64,000 nt of DNA from Prevotellaceae bacterium (GCA_019420585.1 JAHZGX010000027.1:1-64000); one strand, 5' to 3'; shown: positions 17,697-27,657, numbered from the stretch's first letter. The notes: generated from the letters alone by a model not told the origin. Numbers and translations: made by a program.

Positions 17697-17732
17697 GAGG
17701 GCGTGTCAAAATACGTATTTTGACACGCCCTC
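17697..17732. terminator. Perfect 36-base palindrome, probable terminator
   Basis: GAGGGCGTGTCAAAATAC (17697-17714) is followed at once by its exact reverse complement (17715-17732). It lies 89 bases past the lipoprotein stop. As DNA it is symmetrical; as RNA it forms an 18-bp hairpin with a minimal loop. I recall GGGTGTGTCAAAA-type palindromes as recurring between genes in Prevotella and Bacteroides, so this may also be a dispersed element. Confidence 0.7.
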
Positions 17733-17867
17733 CTTAACTTTCACATGCTGCAGTACCGACCGGGAAAAGCGGATGGATTTTGCCTTTCAGGGCAGCGCAT
17801 ATTGTCCGGCAAAGACATTCTTAGCCTGCAAGATTGACATATTCACGCTTTTCTCCGAAATGCCCAA

Positions 17868-17927
17868 TTCAAGTTTCCAATTGGAAAAAATATTTTTCCT
17901 AACTGGATTTTTATTTTTTCCCAGTTA
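17868..17927. repeat. Dispersed AT-rich inverted repeat, copy 2
   Basis: CCAATTGGAAAAAAT (17877-17891) faces ATTTTTCCTAACTGG (17892-17906), then TTTTTTCCCAGTTA follows at 17914-17927. It matches copy 1 at 341-402 almost base for base over 60 bases, and similarity also extends about 40 bases to the left (TTCACGC...AAATG). Confidence 0.75.
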
Positions 17928-18099
17928 GCGCAATTTTGCGAAACATTTTCAAAAACATGGCAAAAGGCTCTTGCAGGGATTTCCTTGCTTCTCCGGGACA
18001 ACACGTATTACCTGACCGGGACATATATGTTGCCGGGACAGGGAATGCGTGTTGCACGAAGGGTGATGCCGGGCAGGGAGAAAGGGGGAATCGGGAAGA

Positions 18100-18291
18100 T
18101 TACCACTGGTCATCCCAGATGCTCTTCCCTGCATTGCCCGTGCTTCCACTGTTAAAGTCAGAGCCAAACTCACCCTTTACTTCTGCACCAAGTTTGTCGT
18201 CTGCTGAGTCTATAGTAGTACTGAGCATCAACAATCCCTCGGGCTGAACCTCCACCACCTTCACAAGGGGTGCTTCGTAATTCCTTTTCAT
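18100..18291 (-). CDS. Small peptide of the 'MKxxYxxPxxxVVE' type
   Basis: A 63-residue protein beginning MKRNYEAPLVKVVEVQPEGLLMLS. Bacteroidota genomes carry many small genes with this 'YxAPxVxVVEVxxEGxL' start and a variable Ser/Gly/Asp-rich tail, here ending GKSIWDDQW. Their role is not known to me; no signal peptide is obvious. The start at 18291 is chosen because it fits the family; the frame is open upstream to 18351. It is the last gene of the surface-protein cluster, separated from the next by a strong hairpin. Confidence 0.65.
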   Translation of the reverse strand: MKRNYEAPLVKVVEVQPEGLLMLSTTIDSADDKLGAEVKGEFGSDFNSGSTGNAGKSIWDDQW

Positions 18292-18327
18292 TGCTTTACT
18301 ATATTTTTTCGTTTTTGTCTGTCCGTT

Positions 18328-18370
18328 CGGATGCCGGGAGGGGTATCGCACGAACCTCTCCCGGCATCCG
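18328..18370. terminator. Strong hairpin between the 654-aa gene and the small peptide gene
   Basis: Perfect 13-bp stem: CGGATGCCGGGAG (18328-18340) with CTCCCGGCATCCG (18358-18370). On the minus strand it directly follows the stop of the large gene. No U-tract follows in that direction, so it may be an mRNA-stabilising or partly terminating structure. Confidence 0.5.
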
Positions 18371-18381
18371 TTTCCTTATTC

Positions 18382-20346
18382 TCACTTAACCATCACCTTT
18401 TTGCCACCAACAATGTTGATGCCTTTCTGCAGGGCAGGCAGGCGGCGGCCTTCCAAGTCATAAATCTCAGCCTTGCCGCTCAGCAGTTCCTTCACGCCAT
18501 CAATGGCCGTGGGGTCAGAGGGGAAGGAGATAGCCTTCACGCCACTGGACGCTGGCAACTGCAAGTAGCACCGGTTGGCAGACACCTGCAGGTTGCCCGT
18601 TGTCACCAGATAGAACTTCTGCCCCTTGCCTTCTTGGGTCTGGAGCACATAACTGCCCACGGGAGCCTTTCCACCTGTTGCCACGCCATACAACAGACCG
18701 GTATTGCCATCCTCTAACTCTTCCACAAAGTTAGAGAAATCCTGTGAAGTTTCAGTTTCCTTGGTCGACTCCACGATAACCGCGGTCTTGGCAGGAATCT
18801 CTCCACCTGCCACAGGTGTCAGCACCAGTGTGCTACCATCATCCAGAGCCCCACAAGTGTACGCCTTTACGTCATCGGGAAGGGTAACAGCAAACGGAGC
18901 ATAGAAAGTTCCATACTTGTTGGCTCCCACCTTCATGTTGGCTTTCGCAAGAGTATAACCAAGATGGACATCAATAACCTGCTCAAGCGTTTCGCTCATA
19001 TCAATGCCAATGGACACTTTCAAGTGATTATCATCCACGAATTTCCCTGTTAGGTTCAAAGGCACCTCTCCAAGTTCATGACCTATCCAACCATTTATTC
19101 CCTCTAGGTCACCATCTGTAATCTCAATTTTTCCGTTGAAAGAGAAATCATCGCCATTCCTTTCCAGGCCAAGCACTTCTATATTTCCCACAGGTATTCC
19201 TTCACCCAGCATGAAGTTCTTCAGCAAGAAATTAATTTTGCCGTCATAGCGTGTCTGCACGGTCACAGATGTAGGCTGAGGGCCAGCAGCGATTTCTCCA
19301 TTAATAGACACATACAATTCCTCAATATAAGCCTTTGCAGACTTTACGAACTGGATGGTATAGATGGTCACGCTGTTGTTGTCCACCTCATAGTCATTAC
19401 CCTTCACGGTGATAGTCAACTTACCTGTGGTTCCGTCATAGGATTCCTCCACAGTTGCACCAACACCTTTTTTCTCATACGCAAGTTTAGATGCATCATA
19501 TACATCGTTTACAATGGCTTCATATACCTTGGTTTCTTCGTTTTTACTGAACTCTACAACTTGATTATTATATTTGCAGGAGGAGAGGGAATGATAATAG
19601 ATGTACTCCAAATCATCAATCATCAAATAATCACTACCTGTACCCTTGCCTGGAGTTATGTTTGTAGAAAAAGAAACCAATGCATACGCTGGCTTTGTAC
19701 CATCTGCAAGTTCATATTCAAAGGGAATATTCAATTCCTGCCATTCGTTTGTAGGAGAGATTTCTTCGTTTTTGGCGACAGCGACAGCCTTTGCCGAACA
19801 TGCTTCCTTGTTAGGGTCTTGGTAATAACCTTCTGTATGGAGCACCGTCGTTGCCTTTGCACGGAAGGAAGAGTTTGTAGAATAATACTTCACCCAAACA
19901 TGCATTACGTCAGGAAGTCCTGTAAACTTTTGATTAAAATCATCATCATCAGTTTTCGTATAATTACAATTACCAGGCTTCGACTCTGTACCACAATCTG
20001 CAGCCGACATACTCCCCATATTGACACATCCTGTAGTCATGTTACCTTGAGCATATATAGAGCCAACAACTTTACGATCGGATATCTTCGCAGAATACTT
20101 CCCCAAAGAATTCAATCTTACATCCTCAGTCTTTTCTAACTGAGATCTACCAGCCATAGACTTATATGTACCAGTACCTGTAAGAAAAGAGTTCCAATGC
20201 ACAGGTTCTTCACCAGAATAAGTGCTATAAGAAACACTCTCCCAGTCCTCAAATCCAGAATTTTGAACCTGATATTGCCCCAACGCTGGTAAAGCATTTG
20301 TTGCCAGTGCCAAGGAGCAAAGTGTGTAAAGTAAAGTTTTCTTCAT
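18382..20346 (-). CDS. Secreted PCMD plus calycin-like domain protein with sorting-like tail
   Basis: A 654-residue secreted protein. After the signal peptide (MKKTLLYTLCSLALATNALP) comes a beta-sandwich of the PCMD type, marked by 'YQVQNSGFEDWE' at the start and 'GSDYLMIDDLEYIYY' near residue 255. A calycin-like domain follows at about 350-475 (VQTRYDGKINFLLKNFMLGEG, LTGKFVDDNHLKVSIGIDM). The end reads 'AEIYDLEGRRLPALQKGINIVGGKKVMVK', the Prevotella-type C-terminal tail probably used for type IX secretion and surface attachment. Ligand unknown; PCMD is linked by name to carbohydrate metabolism. A second in-frame start lies at 20358. Confidence 0.8.
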   Translation of the reverse strand: MKKTLLYTLCSLALATNALPALGQYQVQNSGFEDWESVSYSTYSGEEPVHWNSFLTGTGTYKSMAGRSQLEKTEDVRLNSLGKYSAKISDRKVVGSIYAQGNMTTGCVNMGSMSAADCGTESKPGNCNYTKTDDDDFNQKFTGLPDVMHVWVKYYSTNSSFRAKATTVLHTEGYYQDPNKEACSAKAVAVAKNEEISPTNEWQELNIPFEYELADGTKPAYALVSFSTNITPGKGTGSDYLMIDDLEYIYYHSLSSCKYNNQVVEFSKNEETKVYEAIVNDVYDASKLAYEKKGVGATVEESYDGTTGKLTITVKGNDYEVDNNSVTIYTIQFVKSAKAYIEELYVSINGEIAAGPQPTSVTVQTRYDGKINFLLKNFMLGEGIPVGNIEVLGLERNGDDFSFNGKIEITDGDLEGINGWIGHELGEVPLNLTGKFVDDNHLKVSIGIDMSETLEQVIDVHLGYTLAKANMKVGANKYGTFYAPFAVTLPDDVKAYTCGALDDGSTLVLTPVAGGEIPAKTAVIVESTKETETSQDFSNFVEELEDGNTGLLYGVATGGKAPVGSYVLQTQEGKGQKFYLVTTGNLQVSANRCYLQLPASSGVKAISFPSDPTAIDGVKELLSGKAEIYDLEGRRLPALQKGINIVGGKKVMVK

Positions 20347-20743
20347 AATCTTCATCAATTATTCGTTTTTAGTTATACATTCTCGTTCCACAGAGAGAGA
20401 GGCATCGCCATGCCACCTTATGCCCTGCGCCTCCTCTCTTCTTCACAGAAGCAGAGTGCAGGAAGCCCACTCTCCACATTGCAAAGTTAGCCATTCCCTT
20501 TCCCATGCCTTCGCAAAAAGGGTAAAAACGCCCCACTTTACCAAACTTTTCCCAAGAATCCCACTCCCATTACCGAAAAAGCACCGCCCTACCGACACAG
20601 CACGAAGCAGAAAAAGGAAACACCCCCCTACATCCACAGGCAATCAAAACTCCGGCATGTCACCATAAACACTCGTCAGGAAACGATTCAAACAAGATTC
20701 TATGAAAATGAGACAGGCTATCTCAGATTTATAAAGCAGAGCC

Positions 20744-20863
20744 TTAGGCAATCTCCTCCACTTTCTCCTTCAACAACCTTGTCATCCTCACTACCTTCTC
20801 CATTGGCAAACCCTCCGAAAGCATTTCTCTCGCCATGCGAATTATCGCCAAACGTTCAAACAT
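20744..20863 (-). CDS. Solo 39-aa ORF resembling the C-terminus of Rpn nucleases
   Basis: A 39-residue open frame read from the minus strand (MFERLAIIRMAREMLSEGLP then a short helix). The 'A+EMLSEGLPMEKV' segment resembles the C-terminal helical part of Rpn nucleases such as 'AKRLLSAGVDVSTI' at the end of the 14804-15688 gene. The nuclease core is absent. It has a near-perfect promoter of its own (TTTG 20917-20914, 18 bases, TATATTTG 20895-20888). It is either a decayed remnant of an rpn gene or a stand-alone antitoxin-like small protein. The gene is too short to be sure. Confidence 0.4.
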   Translation of the reverse strand: MFERLAIIRMAREMLSEGLPMEKVVRMTRLLKEKVEEIA

Positions 20864-20887
20864 ACATAATTTGTTTGTTTCCAGCAG

Positions 20888-20917
20888 CAAATATACAACA
20901 TCCCTTTCAAATCCAAA
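20888..20917 (-). promoter_or_regulatory. Promoter of the solo 39-aa ORF
   Basis: Minus strand TTTG (20917-20914), 18-base spacer, TATATTTG (20895-20888), 25 bases before the ATG at 20863. Good match to the Bacteroidota consensus. Confidence 0.5.
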
Positions 20918-20990
20918 CCAACTTTTGTGAAAAGCGCATCAAATCCAAACCAACCTGGCCGGTGTACCTTGTCCAAAGGAGTGCCGTGAC

Positions 20991-21037
20991 AAAGCACGAG
21001 GGGCTTCCCCAATGCGGAGAAACCCCCTCGTGCTTTT
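20991..21037 (-). terminator. Terminator of the calycin/OM-barrel operon
   Basis: 13-bp perfect stem: AAAGCACGAGGGG (20991-21003) with CCCCTCGTGCTTT (21024-21036), 20-base loop, directly after the stop of the 466-aa gene. Short T-runs exist on both sides, so it may work in both directions. Confidence 0.7.
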
Positions 21038-21053
21038 ACGTGTCATGATTGTA

Positions 21054-22454
21054 TCACTTGACCATCACCTTACGGCCGTCTATCACATAGATGCCGCGAA
21101 CGGCACGAAGCACCCTGCGGCCTTGCAGGTCATACACCTTACCCGTGGCCTTGCCGTCTGCCGCTATGCCATCGATGGCAGTGGGAGTGGACTTGATCTT
21201 TGCCGTGTACGTGATGTCATGTGCAGGCATGGTTTCGTAGGCATCACCTTCCCAGCCCTCAAAGGTATAGATAAACTCGGAGTTGCTCTCGGGCGTATAT
21301 ACGGGAGCCTCGGGCAGAGCCTCGCCATACCTTACTTCCACCTGGGCAAACACTTCCTCGCCCACCTTATAATATATGGTATACACGTTGGGCACATAAG
21401 AGCCCACAATCACAGTGTCGGCCTCAATGGTCTCAGGCATCCCTCCCCACTGGAACGTATAGCCCTCGCGCTCAGGCATGACGGGAGCCTCAATGGCACT
21501 GCCCTCCTTCAGCCTCTGGGTGCTGACGGTATCCTCGTCCACGATGAAAGTGGCCGTATAGTACTTGGGGAAGTTCTCGTCACCGAATTTCACATAGATA
21601 ACCTGCTGGATGGATTCCATCATGTCAATGTCGATAGTCACATAGAGTTTGTCCTCATTGAGCCTGCCTTTCATCACCAAGGGCACATTGCCCAGCAGGG
21701 GACCCAGCCACATATCCACATTAGGATCATCGCCCGGCGCTATGGTGATGCTGTCATTGAACACAAACTCCCTGATGCCATCCTGTCCCTCGGTGAGAGC
21801 AAGGTCAGACACCACAATGTTGCCCACGCCCATGACCTCATCACCTGCCTGGAGCACAAAATTGCTGAGCACAAAGTCAATATTGTCCTCGCCGTTCTTT
21901 ACCACCGACACCGTGGTGGGCTGAGGCTCGGTGCTCTCATCATTGATGGTGACCACCAGATTGTCCGTATATTCGGTGGCAGGGAAGTCATTGGTGCCCA
22001 GTTTCACATAGATAACCTGCTGGATGGCCTCCATCATGTCAATGTCAATGGACACATAGAGACGCTCATCGGTCATCTTGCCCTTCAGCACTAAGGGCAC
22101 ATTGCCCAGCAGGGGACCCAGCCAAAGGGCATCGGGGTCATCGCCCGATGTAATGGTGATACTGTCATTGAAAGTGAAGGTCCTGCAGTCTGCTGTCAGT
22201 TGCGAAGCAGATAGCCCGCTCACCACAATGTTGCCCACACCCATGACCTCATCACCCGCCTGGAGCATGAAATTGTTGAGCACGAAGTCGATGGTGCCAT
22301 CGCCATGATCCACCACAGTCACCGTAGTGGACTGAGGTTCGGTGCTATCATCATTGATGGTGACCACCAGATTTTCCGTGTAAGTCTTCTCAACCTGTGC
22401 ACCAGCCAGCAGCGTGCTGCAGAGAGAGAACAAGAGGAGTAATGTTTTCTTCAT
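21054..22454 (-). CDS. Secreted protein with two calycin-like repeats and sorting-like tail
   Basis: A 466-residue secreted protein: signal peptide (MKKTLLLLFSLCSTLLAGAQ), two near-identical calycin-like domains at about 25-158 and 162-296, and a linker with two InlB/Listeria-Bacteroides type repeats at about 297-420 (YTATFIVDEDTV, REGYTFQWGG, ITYTAKI). The tail 'GKVYDLQGRRV...GIYVIDGRKVMVK' is probably a type IX secretion/attachment signal. Calycin-like barrels usually bind small hydrophobic ligands; the ligand here is unknown. It is third in an apparent operon with the PCMD lipoprotein and the outer-membrane barrel, 42 bases after the latter. Confidence 0.8.
   Translation of the reverse strand: MKKTLLLLFSLCSTLLAGAQVEKTYTENLVVTINDDSTEPQSTTVTVVDHGDGTIDFVLNNFMLQAGDEVMGVGNIVVSGLSASQLTADCRTFTFNDSITITSGDDPDALWLGPLLGNVPLVLKGKMTDERLYVSIDIDMMEAIQQVIYVKLGTNDFPATEYTDNLVVTINDESTEPQPTTVSVVKNGEDNIDFVLSNFVLQAGDEVMGVGNIVVSDLALTEGQDGIREFVFNDSITIAPGDDPNVDMWLGPLLGNVPLVMKGRLNEDKLYVTIDIDMMESIQQVIYVKFGDENFPKYYTATFIVDEDTVSTQRLKEGSAIEAPVMPEREGYTFQWGGMPETIEADTVIVGSYVPNVYTIYYKVGEEVFAQVEVRYGEALPEAPVYTPESNSEFIYTFEGWEGDAYETMPAHDITYTAKIKSTPTAIDGIAADGKATGKVYDLQGRRVLRAVRGIYVIDGRKVMVK
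21567..21971 (-). repeat. Internal duplication, second calycin-like unit
   Basis: Codes for residues 162-296 of the 466-aa protein. It matches the first unit (21981-22382) closely in both protein and DNA; for example CAGCAGGGGACCCAGCCA occurs in both. Confidence 0.85.
21981..22382 (-). repeat. Internal duplication, first calycin-like unit
   Basis: Codes for residues 25-158 of the 466-aa protein. High DNA identity to the second unit suggests a recent tandem duplication or ongoing exchange. Confidence 0.85.
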
Positions 22455-22496
22455 AAACTTATCTTTCGTTTTGTTTCACATTATCGTTCGTCTTAC

Positions 22497-23288
22497 TCAA
22501 TAACGGTATGCCACGCCAAAGGTGGCATAAAGGGGATACATCTTGAAATCAAAGGTATCAAAGTCACTCTCCCAGATGTTGGAGAGCCCCCAGTCCACCT
22601 TGCCAAACACATTCATGTGCTTCATGGCCTTCCAGTCAAAGCAGAGTTCCACACCTCCATTCCACTGCAGCATGTGCTCCGAGAAATTATACGTGGCAGG
22701 ATTGGTGTGGTCAATATTGACCTTTTCGCCTGTGGGAGTGTCCACACGCAAGTAGCCCACACCATCCTTGTTGTCATATACCTTACCTGAGAAAGTACGG
22801 TGGAAATAAGAACTGAAGTAGGGGCCGGCACTCACATTCCAGCGGGGAGAGATGGCAAAAGTGGCCATCAGAGGAAACGTCATTCCCCACATCTCGGTGT
22901 TGGTAATGTCCCTTCCCGTAAAATAACCGGACAGGGTGCTCTGGTCCATGGTTAGGGACATGCGGTAATTCTTCACATCGGCACTGGTATGGAATCCCTC
23001 ATAAAAGAGATGCCATCCAAGGGTCACTCCCCACCTGCGCGTGAACATCTTGTATCCGTCCACGCCCAAAGTGACACCACCTTTGGGCAGGAAAGCATTG
23101 ATGCTGCGGATTTCGGCAGGAAGGGGGAGCGGACTGGTGCCGCCAAACGTATAGCCCACACGCGCAATGAGGCCCATGCCTCGCTCTCCGGAGGTGGGAG
23201 CCCACTTCTGCCATGCTTCATCAGCGGCCTGTGCCACCGTACATACTGCCAGCAGCAAAGCCGCCAGGAAAGTCCTTGTATATTTCAT
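22497..23288 (-). CDS. Outer-membrane beta-barrel protein
   Basis: A 263-residue protein with a signal peptide ending TVAQA. The mature part alternates polar and non-polar residues in strands typical of small barrels: GMGLIARVGYTFGG, GWHLFYEGFH, WNVSAGPYFSSYFH. It ends in an aromatic residue (FGVAYRY), the usual signal for BAM-dependent insertion. Function is unknown. Placement between a PCMD lipoprotein and a calycin-like secreted protein, with gaps of 38 and 42 bases, suggests a surface anchor or channel for that set. Confidence 0.8.
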   Translation of the reverse strand: MKYTRTFLAALLLAVCTVAQAADEAWQKWAPTSGERGMGLIARVGYTFGGTSPLPLPAEIRSINAFLPKGGVTLGVDGYKMFTRRWGVTLGWHLFYEGFHTSADVKNYRMSLTMDQSTLSGYFTGRDITNTEMWGMTFPLMATFAISPRWNVSAGPYFSSYFHRTFSGKVYDNKDGVGYLRVDTPTGEKVNIDHTNPATYNFSEHMLQWNGGVELCFDWKAMKHMNVFGKVDWGLSNIWESDFDTFDFKMYPLYATFGVAYRY

Positions 23289-23326
23289 GTTGTATGGTTT
23301 TACATTAAAGTCATGCCATCGCGGAA

Positions 23327-24553
23327 TCAGTGCTCACACACCAGCGACACATTGGCAACAAACAGTTTGGTTCCCACGGCTCCCTGGAAATAAGCCCCCT
23401 GCCAACTGCTGGCAAAGCCGATGACCAGATTGTAGCCATTGTTAGCCAACAATTCCGGATCCAGTTCCTCGGTGTACACCACGGGCAAATCCGCACACTG
23501 CCAAGTGGCATTCAAGCCGTGTATGGGTTGATCGCTCAGTTGGTCGGTGCCGTCAGCATTCTTGTGATGAGAAAGCCTGGCCATGCCCACAATATAGGGA
23601 CTTGACAAGACATCATCGCCATCCAACTGCACCCTATGGCCTTCCTCATCCTGGTTGCGGTACACAACGGCATAGGCATCGGGCTCATCCACGACACCCT
23701 CAACCTTCTGGCCGGCCTTGTCCTGGAATGCTCCGCCCTGCTCAAACTTCAGCCAGCACACCAAACGCTCGGGCTTATGACGGAACGGACAGCCGAAAAG
23801 CGTGGCCTTGCGTGCATTCTTCAAGGCATAACCCACATCGAACGAGCCATTGAACAGACTTCCACTGGCAATGCGCATGCCCACCATATTACCGAAAGGC
23901 CCCGTGTCCATGGTCTCCAACTTGATACAGTTGCCTCCGTCGGGACCTCCGTCAGCCACCGGTATTGTGGGATACTCCATAGGCTTGGCCGACTGCTTGC
24001 TCAACTTGAAGCCGGGATTGCCGTTCTTCCACTCCGCATCATAGAAGGCTCCGGCCATGGCAGGGTCTGTCACAGGCCACACATAATATTTGCCGGACTC
24101 ATCCAGTCTGTATTCCGCAAAGTCAAAGGTCATGTCGCCCTCACTCGGCATGTCGTTCACCACAGATATACGGTACAGACGTGACCACACTCCATCTTCA
24201 CTCACCACGCGCACCTGTGCCGACTTTCCGGCCGAGAAATCCACAAGTGTCCCATTGCGGAAAACGGTCTCCACACCGTCCTGCCCCACCAGATATGCCT
24301 TGGACTTGTCTGTGACACGCAAACTCAAGGGTAGTTGCCCTATCTGCACATAACTGCGCGTCGTGAAACGTATGCTGTCGGTAGCCGAAGGCACGATCTG
24401 CAGAGTGTCGTAATCATGATAAAACATCTGAGTGGGAACATCCAGATGAAGCGAGACCTGTTCTATGTCACACTCCGTGTTCATTGGTTCATCGCTGATG
24501 CAAGAGGCCAGGAAAAAAGCCATAGCGAATGCCAGAAGATTGTATTTTGCCAT
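23327..24553 (-). CDS. PCMD-domain lipoprotein
   Basis: A 408-residue predicted lipoprotein, lipobox LASC around residue 17. An N-terminal Ig-like region (IEQVSLHLDVPTQMFYHDYD...VRVVSEDGVWSRLYRISVV) is followed by a C-terminal PCMD ('putative carbohydrate metabolism') beta-sandwich, from 'FDFAEYRLDESGKYYVWPV' to 'GTKLFVANVSLVCEH'. PCMD proteins are common surface lipoproteins in Bacteroidota; activity has not been assigned to my knowledge. First gene of the operon. I start at 24553, shortly after the -7 box at 24608-24601; the frame is open upstream. Confidence 0.82.
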   Translation of the reverse strand: MAKYNLLAFAMAFFLASCISDEPMNTECDIEQVSLHLDVPTQMFYHDYDTLQIVPSATDSIRFTTRSYVQIGQLPLSLRVTDKSKAYLVGQDGVETVFRNGTLVDFSAGKSAQVRVVSEDGVWSRLYRISVVNDMPSEGDMTFDFAEYRLDESGKYYVWPVTDPAMAGAFYDAEWKNGNPGFKLSKQSAKPMEYPTIPVADGGPDGGNCIKLETMDTGPFGNMVGMRIASGSLFNGSFDVGYALKNARKATLFGCPFRHKPERLVCWLKFEQGGAFQDKAGQKVEGVVDEPDAYAVVYRNQDEEGHRVQLDGDDVLSSPYIVGMARLSHHKNADGTDQLSDQPIHGLNATWQCADLPVVYTEELDPELLANNGYNLVIGFASSWQGAYFQGAVGTKLFVANVSLVCEH

Positions 24554-24600
24554 ATTTGATGAATAATATACACGTTTGGCGCGGTTTGCGCAACAACGTT

Positions 24601-24631
24601 CAAAGGTACGGGCACACGCGTGACCGGCCAA
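24601..24631 (-). promoter_or_regulatory. Promoter of the PCMD/OM-barrel/calycin operon
   Basis: Minus strand TTG (24631-24629), 20 bases, TACCTTTG (24608-24601), 48 bases upstream of the start codon. Confidence 0.6.
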
Positions 24632-24782
24632 CTCTTTTCGGTAAGAAATGAGGTCCCTTACCACTTTTCCTTCTTAAAAGTCCGATTTCATCGGTAAAAA
24701 TGGCCTTACGCAACTCTAACAAAAATGTTTCCTGACCGCACGAGAATCGACAAAACGGACTCAATCACATATCGTTCATCTA

Positions 24783-24860
24783 ACTTGGCTACGCATCAGA
24801 AATGACTTAGTTACACATCGTGAATGACTTAGTTAGGTGTCGGAAATGACTTAGTTGCAA
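24783..24860. repeat. 22-base tandem repeats between gyrB and the surface operon
   Basis: About 3.5 copies of a 22-base unit (ACTTAGTTACACATCGTGAATG in the clearest form) at 24783-24804, 24805-24826, 24827-24848 and 24849-24860. The core AATGACTTAGTT is constant while the middle varies. They lie some 175 bases upstream of the promoter of the surface operon and downstream of gyrB. Confidence 0.8.
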
Positions 24861-24886
24861 TCCCCAAACGGGTTGAATCCGAATGC

Positions 24887-24947
24887 AAAGAGAAAAAGAA
24901 AAGCAGGCTCCGCGCCTCCGGCCGTTCATGGCCATCGCGGAACCTGC
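24887..24947 (-). terminator. Terminator of gyrB
   Basis: GCAGGCTCCGCG (24903-24914) pairs with CGCGGAACCTGC (24936-24947) with one mismatch or wobble. On the minus strand it is followed by TTTTCTTTTTCTC, a good U-tract. Confidence 0.7.
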
Positions 24948-24971
24948 CTTTCGTATCATGAAGAGCCTGCC

Positions 24972-26954
<1,983 letters not shown>

Positions 26955-26972
26955 TTACTTTCTTACAACATG

Positions 26973-26980
26973 CAAATTTA
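26973..26980 (-). promoter_or_regulatory. -7 box of gyrB
   Basis: TAAATTTG on the minus strand, 31 bases before the gyrB start. No convincing -33 element at the usual distance. Confidence 0.4.
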
Positions 26981-27147
26981 CAATATTTTTTTGGTTTCCA
27001 CGGGAAAAACAACGTAGATTAACACCCGGAGGAAAGACGTTCGGAGCAGAAAGACCCTGACGACTGATTGGAGAGGGGTAAGAAAGGAAAAGGTATGGTA
27101 TTTTTTTATTTACATATCCGCATCTTTCGCCACACCCCCGATTTTAT

Positions 27148-27240
27148 GTTCCTAACCAGAAAAAAAAATTTCCTCACCTGAAATATTTTTTTCCTGGGCA
27201 GCCCAATTTTGCAGGGTATTTTCAAAAATCAGGACATAAG
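27148..27240. repeat. Dispersed AT-rich repeat, diverged copy 3
   Basis: GTTCCTAACCAGAAAAA, then TTTTTTTCCTGGGCAG and CCCAATTTTGCAGGGTATTT, resembles copies 1 and 2. The right part (CAATTTTGC...ATTTTCAAAAA) matches the flank of copy 2 at 17931-17955. It lies between rpsT and gyrB. Confidence 0.5.
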
Positions 27241-27293
27241 ACTCTTATAAGGAAGGGCATGCCGTATTTGAGACACGAGAAAGAGACAAGAAA

Positions 27294-27318
27294 GGCAGCC
27301 CTTGGAATAAGGGCTGCC
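27294..27318 (-). terminator. Terminator of rpsT
   Basis: GGCAGCCCTT (27294-27303), loop GGAAT, AAGGGCTGCC (27309-27318): a perfect 10-bp stem about 50 bases after the rpsT stop, with a short U-run on the minus strand. Confidence 0.75.
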
Positions 27319-27371
27319 TCTATCATTGTTCCCGCTATAGCAAAAGGGGAATCGTTGTTAGCAAGATGCCA

Positions 27372-27626
27372 TCAGGCCAGTTTCTGGATGTGCTGTGCCA
27401 ACTTTGACTTCAGATTCGAAGCCTTGTTCTTATGAATCACGTTTATCTTAGCCAACTTGTCCAAAGCCTTCTGCACGCTGGGGTACATCTCAATGGCAGC
27501 AGCCTTGTCGGTTGTGGCACGCAACTTGCGTACAGCATTACGCATGGTCTTGGCGTAATATCTGTTGTGGAGTCTTCTCTTCTCCGTCTGACGAATCCTT
27601 TTAAGGGATGATTTGTGATTTGCCAT
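27372..27626 (-). CDS. rpsT: 30S ribosomal protein S20
   Basis: An 84-residue, lysine- and arginine-rich helical protein. The start [20 protein letters not shown] and the segment '[19 protein letters not shown]' are the S20 pattern; it binds 16S rRNA in the small subunit. Length normal. It follows tRNA-Glu on the minus strand by 31 bases and probably shares its promoter, and is followed by a good hairpin terminator. Confidence 0.96.
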   Translation of the reverse strand: MANHKSSLKRIRQTEKRRLHNRYYAKTMRNAVRKLRATTDKAAAIEMYPSVQKALDKLAKINVIHKNKASNLKSKLAQHIQKLA

Positions 27627-27657
27627 CTTCTTTAGTTTCCTGTTTTATTTTCTTTAG

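Larger units (their letters stand above)
17609..18099. other. Intergenic region with palindrome and repeat
   Basis: About 490 bases without a supported gene. It holds the 36-base palindrome at 17697-17732 and copy 2 of the dispersed AT-rich repeat at 17868-17927. Short open frames here look random. Confidence 0.6.
20347..21053. other. Intergenic region around the solo 39-codon ORF
   Basis: About 700 bases between two surface-protein genes. On the minus strand TAACTTTG (20489-20482) is a likely -7 box for the 654-aa gene. It also contains the 39-codon ORF at 20744-20863 with its own promoter, and the terminator at 20991-21037. CAAATCCAAACCAAC is repeated at 20908-20922 and 20940-20954. Confidence 0.6.

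Noticed and set aside
24783..24860. CRISPR-like array
   Set aside because: The 22-base period leaves no room for spacers of normal length, and no cas genes are present; it is a tandem repeat.
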